Shown: in pieces, positions 6,992 to 13,700 of the stretch | Position numbering within the stretch: position 1 is the stretch's first letter | Layout: each line of letters starts with the position of its first letter | Notes under the pieces: generated by a model | The model's database searches: none | Told to the model about the DNA's origin: nothing | The model's input: only the letters and a program-made list of their open reading frames with translations | IMG/VR virus record: IMGVR_UViG_3300042307_000554 | Span: 1 to 32,879 of that record | Strand: one strand, 5' to 3' | DNA length: 32,879 bases | Source: a virus | Position numbers and translations under genes: made by a program

Positions 6992-7002
6992 TGGTAATAC
7001 AC
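6983..7002. promoter_or_regulatory. operator-like dyad over the early promoter
   Basis: A perfect 6-bp inverted repeat, GTGTAT-N8-ATACAC, overlaps the -10 and the predicted start of the rightward early promoter. A bound dimer here would block transcription. The tandem ribbon-helix-helix-like protein at 9931-10212 is a possible ligand, by inference. Confidence 0.5.
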
Positions 7003-7021
7003 CCTTAACAGGACATACCAA

Positions 7022-7783
7022 ATGAAAGAAGAAGTGATAGGTAATTGCCGTTTGATTCTTGGCGACTGCCGAGAGATTATGGCAACACTTGATAGTCAGT
7101 CAGTAAATTGGTGCGTCACAAGCCCCCCATATAATCTTCATAAAGAAAGCCACACAAGTCCTGGCGCAAAAACTGCTGCAAATGCTGCAATGTCCGCAAA
7201 ATACGCAGAATGGTATTTTGATGAAATGTCAGAAAGTGATTATCAAAAAGACCAAAAGTTAGTGTTGAGTGAACTTTCAAGAATATGCACGGACAGCATT
7301 TTTTATAATCATCGAATTAGGTATGGATGGCATTCAAGAAATAAAGATTCAGGAACAAGCAAGGTTTATCATCCGATACATTGGTTATCAGATTTCCCAA
7401 TATGGTGTGAAATTGTGTGGGATAGGTGCGGTGGTTCAACTCCAACTGGGCGGTATCAGCAAGGGCATGAGCTTATTTATCAAATCAAAAAACCACGAAG
7501 GATTGAAAAGTCTCTTGGCATGCTAGATGTTTGGAGAATACCTGCCGATTCAGGAACAGGCCATGTTTGCTCATTTCCACCAAAACTTGTTGAGAATTGT
7601 TTAATGCCCCATGCTATTGCTGATGAAATTGTAATAGACCCTTATATGGGAAGCGGAACGGTTGGTATTGTTTCTGCTAATCTAGGTCTTAACTTTATAG
7701 GGATTGAACGAGAGCCTAGATATTTTGATATAGCTTGTCAGAGAATTGATGATTCATATAGACAAAAAAGATTATTTGCATAA
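7022..7783 (+). CDS. orphan site-specific DNA methyltransferase (beta-type)
   Basis: A 253-residue methyltransferase. The catalytic motif IV TSPPY (residues 33-37) precedes the AdoMet-binding motif I DPYMGSGT (206-213), the order of beta-class N4-cytosine or N6-adenine enzymes; SPPY fits either. A FIGIERE strand follows motif I as expected. No partner restriction enzyme is nearby, so it probably shields phage DNA from host restriction or marks it for regulation. The gene is visibly richer in A and T, with many AGA/ATA/TTA-type codons, than the genes after it, suggesting recent acquisition. It is the first gene of the right early operon, with a clear leader (AACAGGACATACC). Confidence 0.88.
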   Translation: MKEEVIGNCRLILGDCREIMATLDSQSVNWCVTSPPYNLHKESHTSPGAKTAANAAMSAKYAEWYFDEMSESDYQKDQKLVLSELSRICTDSIFYNHRIRYGWHSRNKDSGTSKVYHPIHWLSDFPIWCEIVWDRCGGSTPTGRYQQGHELIYQIKKPRRIEKSLGMLDVWRIPADSGTGHVCSFPPKLVENCLMPHAIADEIVIDPYMGSGTVGIVSANLGLNFIGIEREPRYFDIACQRIDDSYRQKRLFA

Positions 7784-7803
7784 CAACCAACAAGGAAATA
7801 CCA

Positions 7804-8232
7804 ATGAATGACTTTGAGTTAGAACCGACAACCGAATCATCCTTTGATAAGTGGTACGCAATCTATCCAAAGAAGCAGGCAAGGGCTACGGCTGAGAAGG
7901 CTTGGCAGAAGCTGAAACTAGACAGGCTCTCCACCACCATCAATGTACGCACACAGGCCTTTGTGGATGCCTATACCGCCCAGGGCAAACTGGACTACCT
8001 GCCGATGCCTGCAACCTTCCTGAATCAGCGCAGGTGGGAAGATGAGCTTGCCAAGCCAAAGCCCGTCTACAATTCTGCACCTGTCGAGCAGCACCGCAAC
8101 CCTGCCATTAGGCTCTATAATGGTCGGGAATCTGCGCGGTCTAGTGACCGTGAATCTGTCGAGCAAAACTGCAAGGCCTTCAACAAGCTGATGGAATCCT
8201 ACGGCTCAGACCATCGTGACTGGAACTACTGA
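7804..8232 (+). CDS. replication-protein-like domain (DnaT/phage replisome organiser C-terminal type)
   Basis: A 142-residue protein. Residues 14-37 (FDKWYAIYPKK, then AEKAWQKL) and 65-82 (YLPMPATFLN, then RRWEDEL) match a motif pair commonly found at the end of phage replication initiators and DnaT-like primosomal proteins. In those proteins a longer N-terminal DNA-binding or helicase-loading part is usual; here the motif starts almost at once. The tail after residue 85 is polar. It may help load the host helicase, since no phage helicase or primase is present. The stop overlaps the next start (TGATG). The exact role is inferred. Confidence 0.65.
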   Translation: MNDFELEPTTESSFDKWYAIYPKKQARATAEKAWQKLKLDRLSTTINVRTQAFVDAYTAQGKLDYLPMPATFLNQRRWEDELAKPKPVYNSAPVEQHRNPAIRLYNGRESARSSDRESVEQNCKAFNKLMESYGSDHRDWNY

Positions 8233-8753
8233 TGAACAAGACCCAAAAGTTTGATATTGCCGACATGGAACGCTACGACCAAAACAAGGTAAAGCAGTCA
8301 TCCGGTAAGAATTATGATTGGGATTTAACCATCAAGTCACAAGATGTAAAACGACCCTTTGCATCTTGTTTGACCTTTGGTAAGACGGGCGAGAGCCTAG
8401 TGGCAGACCTGGTGTCAGAACATTCTGATGTCACGGTAGAGGTAAAGACCGACACAGTTTCAGACCGCACGGGCAACATATACATCGAGTATGAATGTCG
8501 CGGTCAGCCTTCGGGCATAGCTAAGACCAAAGCAGATTGGTACGCATACATCACCCCTTCCTTTGTGCTGATGCTTCCTACTGAACCGCTTAAAGACTGG
8601 CTGCGAACTAAGATGCGCGAGGGCAAATACAAGCCAAAGAACGGTGGCGATTACAACAAGTCCGTAGGCCTGCTAATCCCTATCAATGACTTGGTCAGCT
8701 CAGGGCTTCTGTCAGATTTTTACAAAAAAGGTAAAAAAACGCTTGACAAGTAG
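8232..8753 (+). CDS. PD-(D/E)XK-like nuclease family protein
   Basis: A 173-residue protein with a candidate PD-(D/E)XK core: G53-E54 on a helix, D66, then V69-E70-V-K72 on the next strand, followed by a TGNIYIEYE strand and RGQPSGIAKTKADW. The last segment recurs in small phage proteins that I believe carry this fold, some annotated as resolvase- or endonuclease-like. It is translationally coupled to the replication-like gene upstream, fitting a role in DNA processing. RusA is also present, so the two would not necessarily be redundant. Substrate unknown; the fold call is from motif pattern. Confidence 0.65.
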   Translation: MNKTQKFDIADMERYDQNKVKQSSGKNYDWDLTIKSQDVKRPFASCLTFGKTGESLVADLVSEHSDVTVEVKTDTVSDRTGNIYIEYECRGQPSGIAKTKADWYAYITPSFVLMLPTEPLKDWLRTKMREGKYKPKNGGDYNKSVGLLIPINDLVSSGLLSDFYKKGKKTLDK

Positions 8754-8771
8754 ATATACATAACTTAGTCT
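8743..8771 (+). promoter_or_regulatory. possible internal early promoter
   Basis: A consensus TTGACA (8743-8748) inside the end of the upstream gene is followed 17 bases later by a poor -10, TAGTCT (8766-8771). A better -10, TATACA, lies at a spacing of 22. The TTAGTCTATA sequence resembles the bases around the -10 of the promoter at 6964. Weak evidence. Confidence 0.35.
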
Positions 8772-8797
8772 ATACATACCCCAACAGGAGTAATACC

Positions 8798-8983
8798 ATG
8801 CAATATCCAATCATCACTAAGGGTGACCGACCCCTATCCAATGCTGACCGCAAAGCTATCTACGGCTTTCTGTCGGCTTATGTTCAGGAAAACCAGGCAA
8901 AGGCTTATGCCATGAACGAAACAGGCTTTACCAATGAGGAATTGTCCGAAGGCTTCGATTTCAAATATGGCTTGGAGAAATAA
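8798..8983 (+). CDS. hypothetical protein, 61 aa
   Basis: A small protein with a good leader (AACAGGAGTAATACC). It looks helical, with an acidic C-terminal half (NEELSEGFDF). No family is recognised. It ends two bases before the annealing-protein start at 8985, so it could be a partner or regulator of the recombination genes; that is context only. Confidence 0.7.
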   Translation: MQYPIITKGDRPLSNADRKAIYGFLSAYVQENQAKAYAMNETGFTNEELSEGFDFKYGLEK

Positions 8984-8984
8984 G

Positions 8985-9557
8985 ATGAGCTACCCATTAC
9001 TTTCAGGTGTGGTAACCGCCAACCTTATCGAAACCATTGGCACGGGCAAATATGCTGCAAGCTATGTCAACTGGTCACGCACCATGCAGCTTTTGCGCGA
9101 ACACGCACCAGGATGGCTACCAAGCCTTGTCCTTGCCGATGATAATGGAATCGTTCACCGCGCACCCGTAGGTGGCTATCTGTTGATTTACTTCCGCAAT
9201 CAGGAAAATGAATACACCCCGTCTGTTCCGCAAGCCATCATGGACAACCGCAACAATGCTATCCCGTTTGATGCCATCACCGCCCGTGACATTACCGACA
9301 CACACCGCCGTGGCATCTGCCTGGCCGCAGCAATGACCTTTGGCTTGGCTTATGAGCTTTGGGCGAAGGTTGATGTCGAGAACCCGTACAAGCGCACGGA
9401 TGCTAGTAAAGAGGACATTGTTGAACAGCTTGGCAATCTCAAAAGCCCCCAGTCTGTCCGTGACCTTTACAAGACCCTGCCTGCCCCATTGAAAGATGCC
9501 CTGACCGAAGTGTTCAAGTCACGGGTTAACCAGTTAGAACACGCAAACAAGGAATAA
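8985..9557 (+). CDS. single-strand annealing protein, DUF1071/Sak3-like
   Basis: A 190-residue protein with the layout of DUF1071 (Sak3-type) annealing proteins: an N-terminal Y-x-N-W segment near residue 27 where the family has Y-x-W, a strand pair, the APQAIMDNRN-like segment IMDNRNNAIP around residues 87-96, then a conserved helix with DITDTHRRGICLAAAMTFGL. The start is ATG 8985, one base after the upstream stop; the longer frame from 8934 overlaps a real gene. It would pair complementary strands produced by the YqaJ exonuclease at 10221, like lambda Beta with Exo. SSB follows directly, completing a recombination module. Confidence 0.82.
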   Translation: MSYPLLSGVVTANLIETIGTGKYAASYVNWSRTMQLLREHAPGWLPSLVLADDNGIVHRAPVGGYLLIYFRNQENEYTPSVPQAIMDNRNNAIPFDAITARDITDTHRRGICLAAAMTFGLAYELWAKVDVENPYKRTDASKEDIVEQLGNLKSPQSVRDLYKTLPAPLKDALTEVFKSRVNQLEHANKE

Positions 9558-9559
9558 TT

Positions 9560-9931
9560 ATGAATAACTTTAGTGCGATTGGTCGGGTTGGTACTCAGCC
9601 TGAACTTAAACAGACTGCCAAAGGCGATGATGTTGCATCGTTCTCTGTTGCCGTTGATTCCGGCTATGGCGACAAAAAGGTTACGACTTGGTTTCGGGTT
9701 GGCCTGTTTGGTAAGAAAACTGGCATTGTCCCGTACATCAACAAGGGCGACAAGATTGCCGTGACTGGCGAGATTGTGAACCGCGAATACACCGCAAAAG
9801 ACGGCACTAAACAGCAGAGCCTGGAAATCAACAACGCTAACATCACCCTGATTGGCTCTAAGCAGGCTTCCGACAAGCCGGTTGCAGCTTCCAATTCCAT
9901 TGACCCTTTTGAAGATGAGATGCCGTTCTAA
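9560..9931 (+). CDS. ssb: single-stranded DNA-binding protein
   Basis: A 123-residue OB-fold SSB. The opening MNNFSAIGRVGTQPELK, the TWFRVGLFGK strand and the Y-I-N-KGD-I-AVTGEI segment are typical of bacterial SSB. The linker is short and the last residues, DPFEDEMPF, form the acidic tail that recruits SSB partner proteins. Phage-encoded, it would coat phage single strands during replication and annealing. The stop overlaps the next start (TAATG). Confidence 0.93.
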   Translation: MNNFSAIGRVGTQPELKQTAKGDDVASFSVAVDSGYGDKKVTTWFRVGLFGKKTGIVPYINKGDKIAVTGEIVNREYTAKDGTKQQSLEINNANITLIGSKQASDKPVAASNSIDPFEDEMPF

Positions 9932-10212
9932 TGGACAAAGTAAACAAGGTTCACTTTTACCTAACCATGACCTGTGACGAAATCGAGCAGCTTCGCCGTA
10001 TTGGTGGTGGCTCTATCACCGCCGGCCTTTGCAACCTGGTTCAGGAAGATGTAAGCAGCTTCACCCTAGACAAGCTCTACACCCACCGCACATCGGTTCG
10101 GATGCTTCCTGATGACCTTCAGACCTTCAAGGACATCGGTGGCGGTAATGTGACTAAGGGTATTCGCCGTGCGCTTCATGTCAATATGTCGCGCGAAAAT
10201 CTCATTCAATAA
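9931..10212 (+). CDS. tandem ribbon-helix-helix-like protein
   Basis: A 93-residue protein made of two similar halves with a 45-residue period: IGGGSITAG (residues 24-32) and IGGGNVTKG (69-77), each after an acidic turn and a helix (DEIEQLRR; DDLQTFKD). The pattern of the second half, VRMLPDDLQ then GIRRAL, resembles a ribbon-helix-helix DNA-binding unit. A fused double unit would bind DNA as a pseudo-dimer. Sitting between SSB and the exonuclease it could regulate the early promoter dyad at 6983-7002, which is conjecture. I do not know a named family for it. Confidence 0.6.
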   Translation: MDKVNKVHFYLTMTCDEIEQLRRIGGGSITAGLCNLVQEDVSSFTLDKLYTHRTSVRMLPDDLQTFKDIGGGNVTKGIRRALHVNMSRENLIQ

Positions 10213-10220
10213 GGATATTT

Positions 10221-11036
10221 ATGCCGTTAGACCCCAACAGGAAAAACTACATCACCGCTTCCAATGTCGGCGCAATCTTGGGCATGGGTAAGTATAAAAA
10301 GCCCAACGCAGTCCTTGTAGACATGGTCAAAGCCTACAACGGGACTTTGGTCTACAAAGACAACCCTGCAATGGCGCATGGTCGTGCCAACGAATACAAG
10401 GGGGCAGCTTATGCTTCTGAGTTTATGACCTTTGTTGGGACAGGCGATGACCAAATGTTTGTGACAAAAGACTTCCTGGGCGCAACCCCTGACGGACTTA
10501 GCAAAGACGGTACAACCGTATTGGAAATCAAAGCCCCGTTCAGTCAGGACTATACGGCTCACAACTACGAGCTTTATATGCCGGAATACTACGCACAGAT
10601 GCAGGTGCAGATGTATGTGACGGGCGCGACCAGGGCATTATTCGTGGTGGTTCAGTCTGACGGTGATATTAGTCACACCTTTGTGCCGTACAACAAGGCA
10701 TGGATGGATGAAAACTACCCGAAGCTTCAGGCATTTTGGGCTGAGTTTCAGAGGGCAATCGTTGGTGGCAATCCTGACGATAGGAAACTAGCGGAACGGC
10801 TTGCTACAATTCAAAAGCAAATTGCAGAGCTTGAGGCCGAATATGACCAGGTTAAGGAAAAACTTGTCGCTAACAATCCTACTGGCGGTCATTTTGGTAA
10901 TGTCGTTGTATCTGTTATTGAGAAAAAGGGTTCGGTAGATTACCGCCGAATTGTCAAGGAAGTAGCCCCCGACGCCGACCTGGAATCCTATCGCGGAAAG
11001 GGAAGCTCTTACATCAAGGTGACGGTCAATGAATAA
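10221..11036 (+). CDS. YqaJ/lambda-exonuclease family recombinase nuclease
   Basis: A 271-residue nuclease of the YqaJ viral recombinase family. It shows ITASNVGAILGMGKY near the N terminus, AMAHGRANE (E58), GATPDG with catalytic D91, and LEIKAP with E102 and K104, together the PD-(D/E)XK active site. A QMQVQMYVTG helix follows, as in lambda Exo. Residues about 190-215 form a coiled coil. It would resect 5' ends of duplex DNA so that the DUF1071 protein can anneal the exposed strands. The start has a good AAGGATATTT leader. Confidence 0.9.
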   Translation: MPLDPNRKNYITASNVGAILGMGKYKKPNAVLVDMVKAYNGTLVYKDNPAMAHGRANEYKGAAYASEFMTFVGTGDDQMFVTKDFLGATPDGLSKDGTTVLEIKAPFSQDYTAHNYELYMPEYYAQMQVQMYVTGATRALFVVVQSDGDISHTFVPYNKAWMDENYPKLQAFWAEFQRAIVGGNPDDRKLAERLATIQKQIAELEAEYDQVKEKLVANNPTGGHFGNVVVSVIEKKGSVDYRRIVKEVAPDADLESYRGKGSSYIKVTVNE

Positions 11037-11331
11037 GCTACTACTTGCCGTCATTCTTAGTTTAGCCCCATTCGCATCCTTCGCAAATTATGAGGGCTGT
11101 CAGACCTTAGCTGCTATTGCAGGGGCAGGCGCATTGGCTCGTGATACACAAACCCCACAATCACAGCATTTTGTTGATATTTTGAATTGGATTAAAGAGC
11201 TTAAAGTTAATCTGACAAATGAGCAGCGCGAGTATGTGATTGGCCTGGCTATGGTCGCCTACCAAGTGCCTGAGCTGACACGAGCTGATATTGAGCGCGA
11301 AGTCTATGTAACCTGTTTGAGTGACCAATGA
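11029..11331 (+). CDS. predicted periplasmic protein, 100 aa
   Basis: The first 19 residues form a Sec-type signal peptide (MNKLLLAVILSLAPFASFA) with a likely cut before N20. The mature ~80-residue part is helical with one Cys in each half (C24 and C96), possibly a disulfide. No lipobox. No family is recognised. It overlaps the exonuclease by 8 bases. An early exported phage protein could alter the envelope or block another phage; the sequence does not decide. Confidence 0.65.
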   Translation: MNKLLLAVILSLAPFASFANYEGCQTLAAIAGAGALARDTQTPQSQHFVDILNWIKELKVNLTNEQREYVIGLAMVAYQVPELTRADIEREVYVTCLSDQ

Positions 11332-11525
11332 CAAAGGCAACTGCCTGCGAAGTTATTACCTGTGGGTTTATAGCAGCCCTGTTCTATGACCATAAACGGC
11401 ATCGGTGTGTGGAGATATATGAGTATGAACAAAAGTTCTATGTCGTGTCCACGGGCATTGTTATCCCATTTGACAGCCTTGAGAAGGCTTCTGAGTTTGG
11501 AGAATCCCTTGCAGAAGAACCCTGA
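11328..11525 (+). CDS. hypothetical protein, 65 aa
   Basis: A small protein whose start overlaps the upstream stop (ATGA). It has strand-rich hydrophobic stretches (a FIAALFYDH and a FYVVSTGIVIPF segment) and two N-terminal cysteines. No family is recognised. A longer frame in the +1 phase from 11386 overlaps it almost entirely, and I judge that this frame is the real one up to its stop. Confidence 0.6.
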   Translation: MTKATACEVITCGFIAALFYDHKRHRCVEIYEYEQKFYVVSTGIVIPFDSLEKASEFGESLAEEP

Positions 11526-11664
11526 AAAAACACAAGCCTGGTACAAGCAGCTAGAGAAGCTTGCAACCGACCTACTGGCAGAGCAAGAGAATCCCTTGAC
11601 CGCCAAGCTAGAGATTGAAAAACACTTCATCAAACTACGCAAACATCTGAGGAACGAAAAATGA
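11509..11664 (+). CDS. small basic helical protein, 51 aa (TTG start)
   Basis: The frame is open from 11386, but most of it lies over the 65-residue gene. A TTG at 11509 with GGAG six bases upstream is the likeliest start. The product is Lys/Glu/Leu-rich and predicted helical, with KNPEKTQAWYKQLEKLA near the start. Its stop overlaps the next ATG (ATGA). Function unknown; the start is uncertain. Confidence 0.5.
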   Translation: MQKNPEKTQAWYKQLEKLATDLLAEQENPLTAKLEIEKHFIKLRKHLRNEK

Positions 11665-11804
11665 GCAAATATGAAGGTGAGCATGAGATTGACTTGGATG
11701 ACCTGTCCAAGCTGCCGATAGATGTCTTGGTGTTCTTTATTGCCGAGTTTGTCCTAGAGCTTGAGAAGCGGTACTCAGCTAAAGAATCAAGGGGCATTAA
11801 CTAA
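11661..11804 (+). CDS. hypothetical acidic protein, 47 aa
   Basis: A short ORF beginning MSKYEGEHEIDLDDLSKLP and ending SRGIN, with a hydrophobic middle helix (VLVFFIAEFVLELE). It overlaps the previous stop (ATGA) and touches the next start with no gap, which supports translation as one of a chain of small genes. Function not recognised. Confidence 0.55.
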   Translation: MSKYEGEHEIDLDDLSKLPIDVLVFFIAEFVLELEKRYSAKESRGIN

Positions 11805-11966
11805 ATGTCTATCGAACAGGATGCCAAACGCTACCAACACCTTTGCAGCGCAATCACTTTGCCTGCGGAGTTCTTCTACCTTTTGACTCTAGGTGCATCA
11901 AAGGAAATCCTTGACCCCGTAATTGACAAGGATATGAAGGGCAACTACATCGAGAGCCTAGACTAA
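11805..11966 (+). CDS. hypothetical protein, 53 aa
   Basis: A short ORF (MSIEQDAKRYQHL at the start, ESLD at the end) fitted exactly between two coupled neighbours: its ATG directly follows the preceding stop and its stop overlaps the NinB start (TAATG). The composition is mildly acidic and helical. No family is recognised. Confidence 0.55.
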   Translation: MSIEQDAKRYQHLCSAITLPAEFFYLLTLGASKEILDPVIDKDMKGNYIESLD

Positions 11967-12397
11967 TGATTATCTGCCGGACATCTGATACCCCACAGGA
12001 CATTGACCGCCTGGTTAACATTCTAAAGGATGAGATTAAGGACAGGCTTGCGAATGGTCAGGACATCCATTGTAAGGTTGCCAACTACATCCCCAAGCGG
12101 TCACTTGAGCAGAACGACAAGATGTGGACTCTGATTCACTACTTCAGTCAAAAGCTACAAGTCCTGGTCAATGGCGAGCCTGCCTTACTCAGTCCCGAAG
12201 ATATGAAGGACTACATGACGGCTCAGTTTTTACTTGAGAAGTCCCTAGAGAGCAATGCGTCACCGAGGTTTGCTCAGACCAAGACGGGGCATTTTGTCCT
12301 GCTAGGTTGCCGGACTAGCCGGTTTACTATGAAGCTGATGGGCGAGTTCATTGAGTTCTTGGAATACATGAAAGCAGAACACGAAGGGAATATGTAA
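11966..12397 (+). CDS. ninB: NinB-like recombination protein
   Basis: A 143-residue protein with the NinB (lambda Orf) signature KRSLEQNDKMW at residues 44-54, a mid-protein helix (LSPEDMKDYMTAQF) and a long C-terminal helix. Lambda NinB binds single-stranded DNA and SSB and acts in RecF-like recombination. It opens a nin-like set that ends with RusA, matching the order found in lambdoid phages. NinB, SSB and the annealing protein would work on the same substrates. Confidence 0.8.
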   Translation: MIICRTSDTPQDIDRLVNILKDEIKDRLANGQDIHCKVANYIPKRSLEQNDKMWTLIHYFSQKLQVLVNGEPALLSPEDMKDYMTAQFLLEKSLESNASPRFAQTKTGHFVLLGCRTSRFTMKLMGEFIEFLEYMKAEHEGNM

Positions 12398-12400
12398 TAA

Positions 12401-12568
12401 ATGACACTAAAGCAGATTCAGAAAGACATTAACAGCGCAGCACAGAAAATCATTGGGAAGTATTGCCATTCGTGCCATCGTTCACGGCCCTTGTCGGAGT
12501 TTGATATAATCAAGGGCAAGTCCATCACCCGATGCCGAGATTGTGTAGTTAAGTACACAAGAAAATAA
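12401..12568 (+). CDS. small zinc-finger protein, 55 aa
   Basis: A 55-residue protein with two Cys pairs, C22-x-x-C25 and C45-x-x-C48, and a basic character, so probably a zinc ribbon that contacts nucleic acid or protein. It begins three bases after the NinB stop and its stop overlaps the next start (TAATG). Similar small zinc proteins are common in the nin region of lambdoid phages. Function not known. Confidence 0.65.
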   Translation: MTLKQIQKDINSAAQKIIGKYCHSCHRSRPLSEFDIIKGKSITRCRDCVVKYTRK

Positions 12569-12861
12569 TGAAGATTCCAGTCAGGTTCAATCTAGGCTCT
12601 CACACAGTCACGGTACAGGCCAATGTCCCGTTGAAAGAGGCATGGGGCGAATGGAACAACGAGCGCAAGGCTATCCGGCTGCGCAAACCATCAAAGAACA
12701 ACCCTGATAGCTTCTACTATCAGACCTTTGTGCATGAGCTTGTTCACGCTGTCCTGGACACTATGGGGCGCGAGGAATTGAGCCGAGATGAATCGTTTGT
12801 TGATGGCCTAAGTGAAGTGCTGACCCAGGTTATCCTGACAGCAGAATACCCTGATGGCTAA
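12568..12861 (+). CDS. HExxH zinc-peptidase-like protein, 97 aa
   Basis: A compact protein with a metalloprotease motif, H56-E-L-V-H60, in a helix (TFVHELVHAVLDTMG) and acidic residues downstream (D79 and E83) as possible third ligand. The N-terminal half is beta-rich. It resembles the minimal catalytic core of ImmA/IrrE- or SprT-type proteins, but lacks an attached DNA-binding or regulator domain. It sits between the zinc-finger gene and rusA. It could clip a host repressor or stress protein during infection; no substrate can be named. Confidence 0.6.
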   Translation: MKIPVRFNLGSHTVTVQANVPLKEAWGEWNNERKAIRLRKPSKNNPDSFYYQTFVHELVHAVLDTMGREELSRDESFVDGLSEVLTQVILTAEYPDG

Positions 12862-13210
12862 GACCATAAGTTTCAGCCTAGAGCTGACTCCCCCAACAAT
12901 CAACCATTACTGGAATCACAGGGGTGCTAGGCGATTCATGTCCGACAGGGCAATCGAGTTCAGGCGCATAATCAAGGACAAGTGCCTAGATGAACGGCTT
13001 GAGGGCTACCTAGCCATCCGTATTGAGTATTATCCACCCGACAAGCGCAAACGGGACATAGACAATATCCTGAAGCCCATATTAGATGCGCTGCAACACG
13101 CACAGCTCTTTGCTGACGATTATCAAATCCAAAAAATAACCGCCCTTAGAAAGACAAAGATTGTCGAGGGCGGTCTAGTATTGATTAAGGTGTCTGAGTA
13201 CGAGGATTAG
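12854..13210 (+). CDS. rusA: RusA-type Holliday junction resolvase
   Basis: A 118-residue protein close to the usual RusA length (120). It has the N-terminal TPPTINHYW motif and the conserved acidic set R-D68-I-D70-N-I-L-K and L-F-A-D88-D89 needed for metal-dependent cleavage, with a basic segment (KRKR) just before. It resolves four-way junctions made by recombination and replication, likely before packaging. It is the last gene of the right early operon; its stop overlaps by four bases that of the convergent minus-strand gene. Confidence 0.92.
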   Translation: MAKTISFSLELTPPTINHYWNHRGARRFMSDRAIEFRRIIKDKCLDERLEGYLAIRIEYYPPDKRKRDIDNILKPILDALQHAQLFADDYQIQKITALRKTKIVEGGLVLIKVSEYED

Positions 13211-13569
13211 TCAACCGTTTCCGTTTGGCGGTCAATCGCGGTCACAAGTTCATTCTCAGCCCGTTCAAGCCGAAGCTCTGCTTCACGCAGTTCGCTCAAC
13301 AGCTCGTTGAACCGTTCTTCGGTCAGGCGGTCATAGTGGTATTGGAAGATGCGTTCACACACGGTGTCATACTGCGACCAATCCATGCGCTTCAGGATGT
13401 CAGAGGCCTTAAAGCCCAATACAGACGGGTACTCATGGTCAATGATTTCACAGACTGCATCTTCATACTCAGAGTATGAGGGCTTCCAGTTCATGACATT
13501 GTCTTTTGCTAGTTCAACCTGCTCTTTTGCCCAGGTCACATCTTGATTCAGTTCTTGAAACGAATACAT
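13207..13569 (-). CDS. lone minus-strand helical protein, 120 aa
   Basis: A Glu/Asp-rich, mostly helical protein. The C-terminal third (LSELREAELRLERAENELV) is a clear coiled coil, and the middle carries a YPSVLGFKASDILKRMDW segment. No family is recognised. It has a strong ribosome-binding site (GGAGAAGG) and its own promoter with dyads (13590-13631), divergent from the late promoter. A single gene at the early/late boundary, run against both operons, is well placed to be a timing regulator or an anti-host factor; this is inference. Confidence 0.7.
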   Translation of the reverse strand: MYSFQELNQDVTWAKEQVELAKDNVMNWKPSYSEYEDAVCEIIDHEYPSVLGFKASDILKRMDWSQYDTVCERIFQYHYDRLTEERFNELLSELREAELRLERAENELVTAIDRQTETVD

Positions 13570-13589
13570 AACCTTCTCCTGTTGTGTTG

Positions 13590-13631
13590 ATGTAGCCTAC
13601 ATATTGTTTCATGTTCAATATGCCTTGTCAA
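13590..13631 (-). promoter_or_regulatory. promoter of the minus-strand gene, with two dyads
   Basis: On the minus strand: -35 TTGACA (13626-13631), a 17-base spacer and -10 AACAAT (13603-13608). The palindrome ATGTAG-C-CTACAT (13590-13602) lies directly at the predicted start. A second dyad, ATATTG-N9-CAATAT (13601-13621), overlaps the -10 and spacer. Both are suited to repressor binding. Confidence 0.6.
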
Positions 13632-13671
13632 GCATAATTGTATGTAAATATAGTCAATACGAATCAACAAC

Positions 13672-13700
13672 TTGCAATGGGTATGTATTGGGGCTATTAT
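13672..13700 (+). promoter_or_regulatory. late-operon promoter candidate
   Basis: TTGCAA (13672-13677), a 17-base spacer and TATTAT (13695-13700) lie about 50 bases before the long fiber gene. It is the only clear sigma70-type promoter ahead of the late block. Its -35 is off consensus, so an activator may be needed. Confidence 0.6.

Larger units (their letters stand above)
6482..7021. other. divergent early control region
   Basis: This 540-base stretch has no convincing protein gene. It holds the candidate sRNA with its promoter and terminator (6537-6646) and the rightward early promoter with its dyad (6964-7002). Between them is a set of inverted repeats: an outer 7-bp pair ACTGAAG/CTTCAGT (6708-6714, 6828-6834) enclosing CACGG/CCGTG (6719-6723, 6734-6738) and CAGGG/CCCTG (6772-6776, 6783-6787). 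These could form a three-way-junction RNA or cruciform. From about 6890 to 7000 the sequence is AT-rich. An origin could lie here, but I see no clear DnaA boxes. Confidence 0.6.

Noticed and set aside
8934-8984. Extended start for the annealing protein
   Set aside because: It overlaps the 61-residue gene in another frame, and the ATG at 8985 directly follows that gene's stop with the family motif starting soon after.
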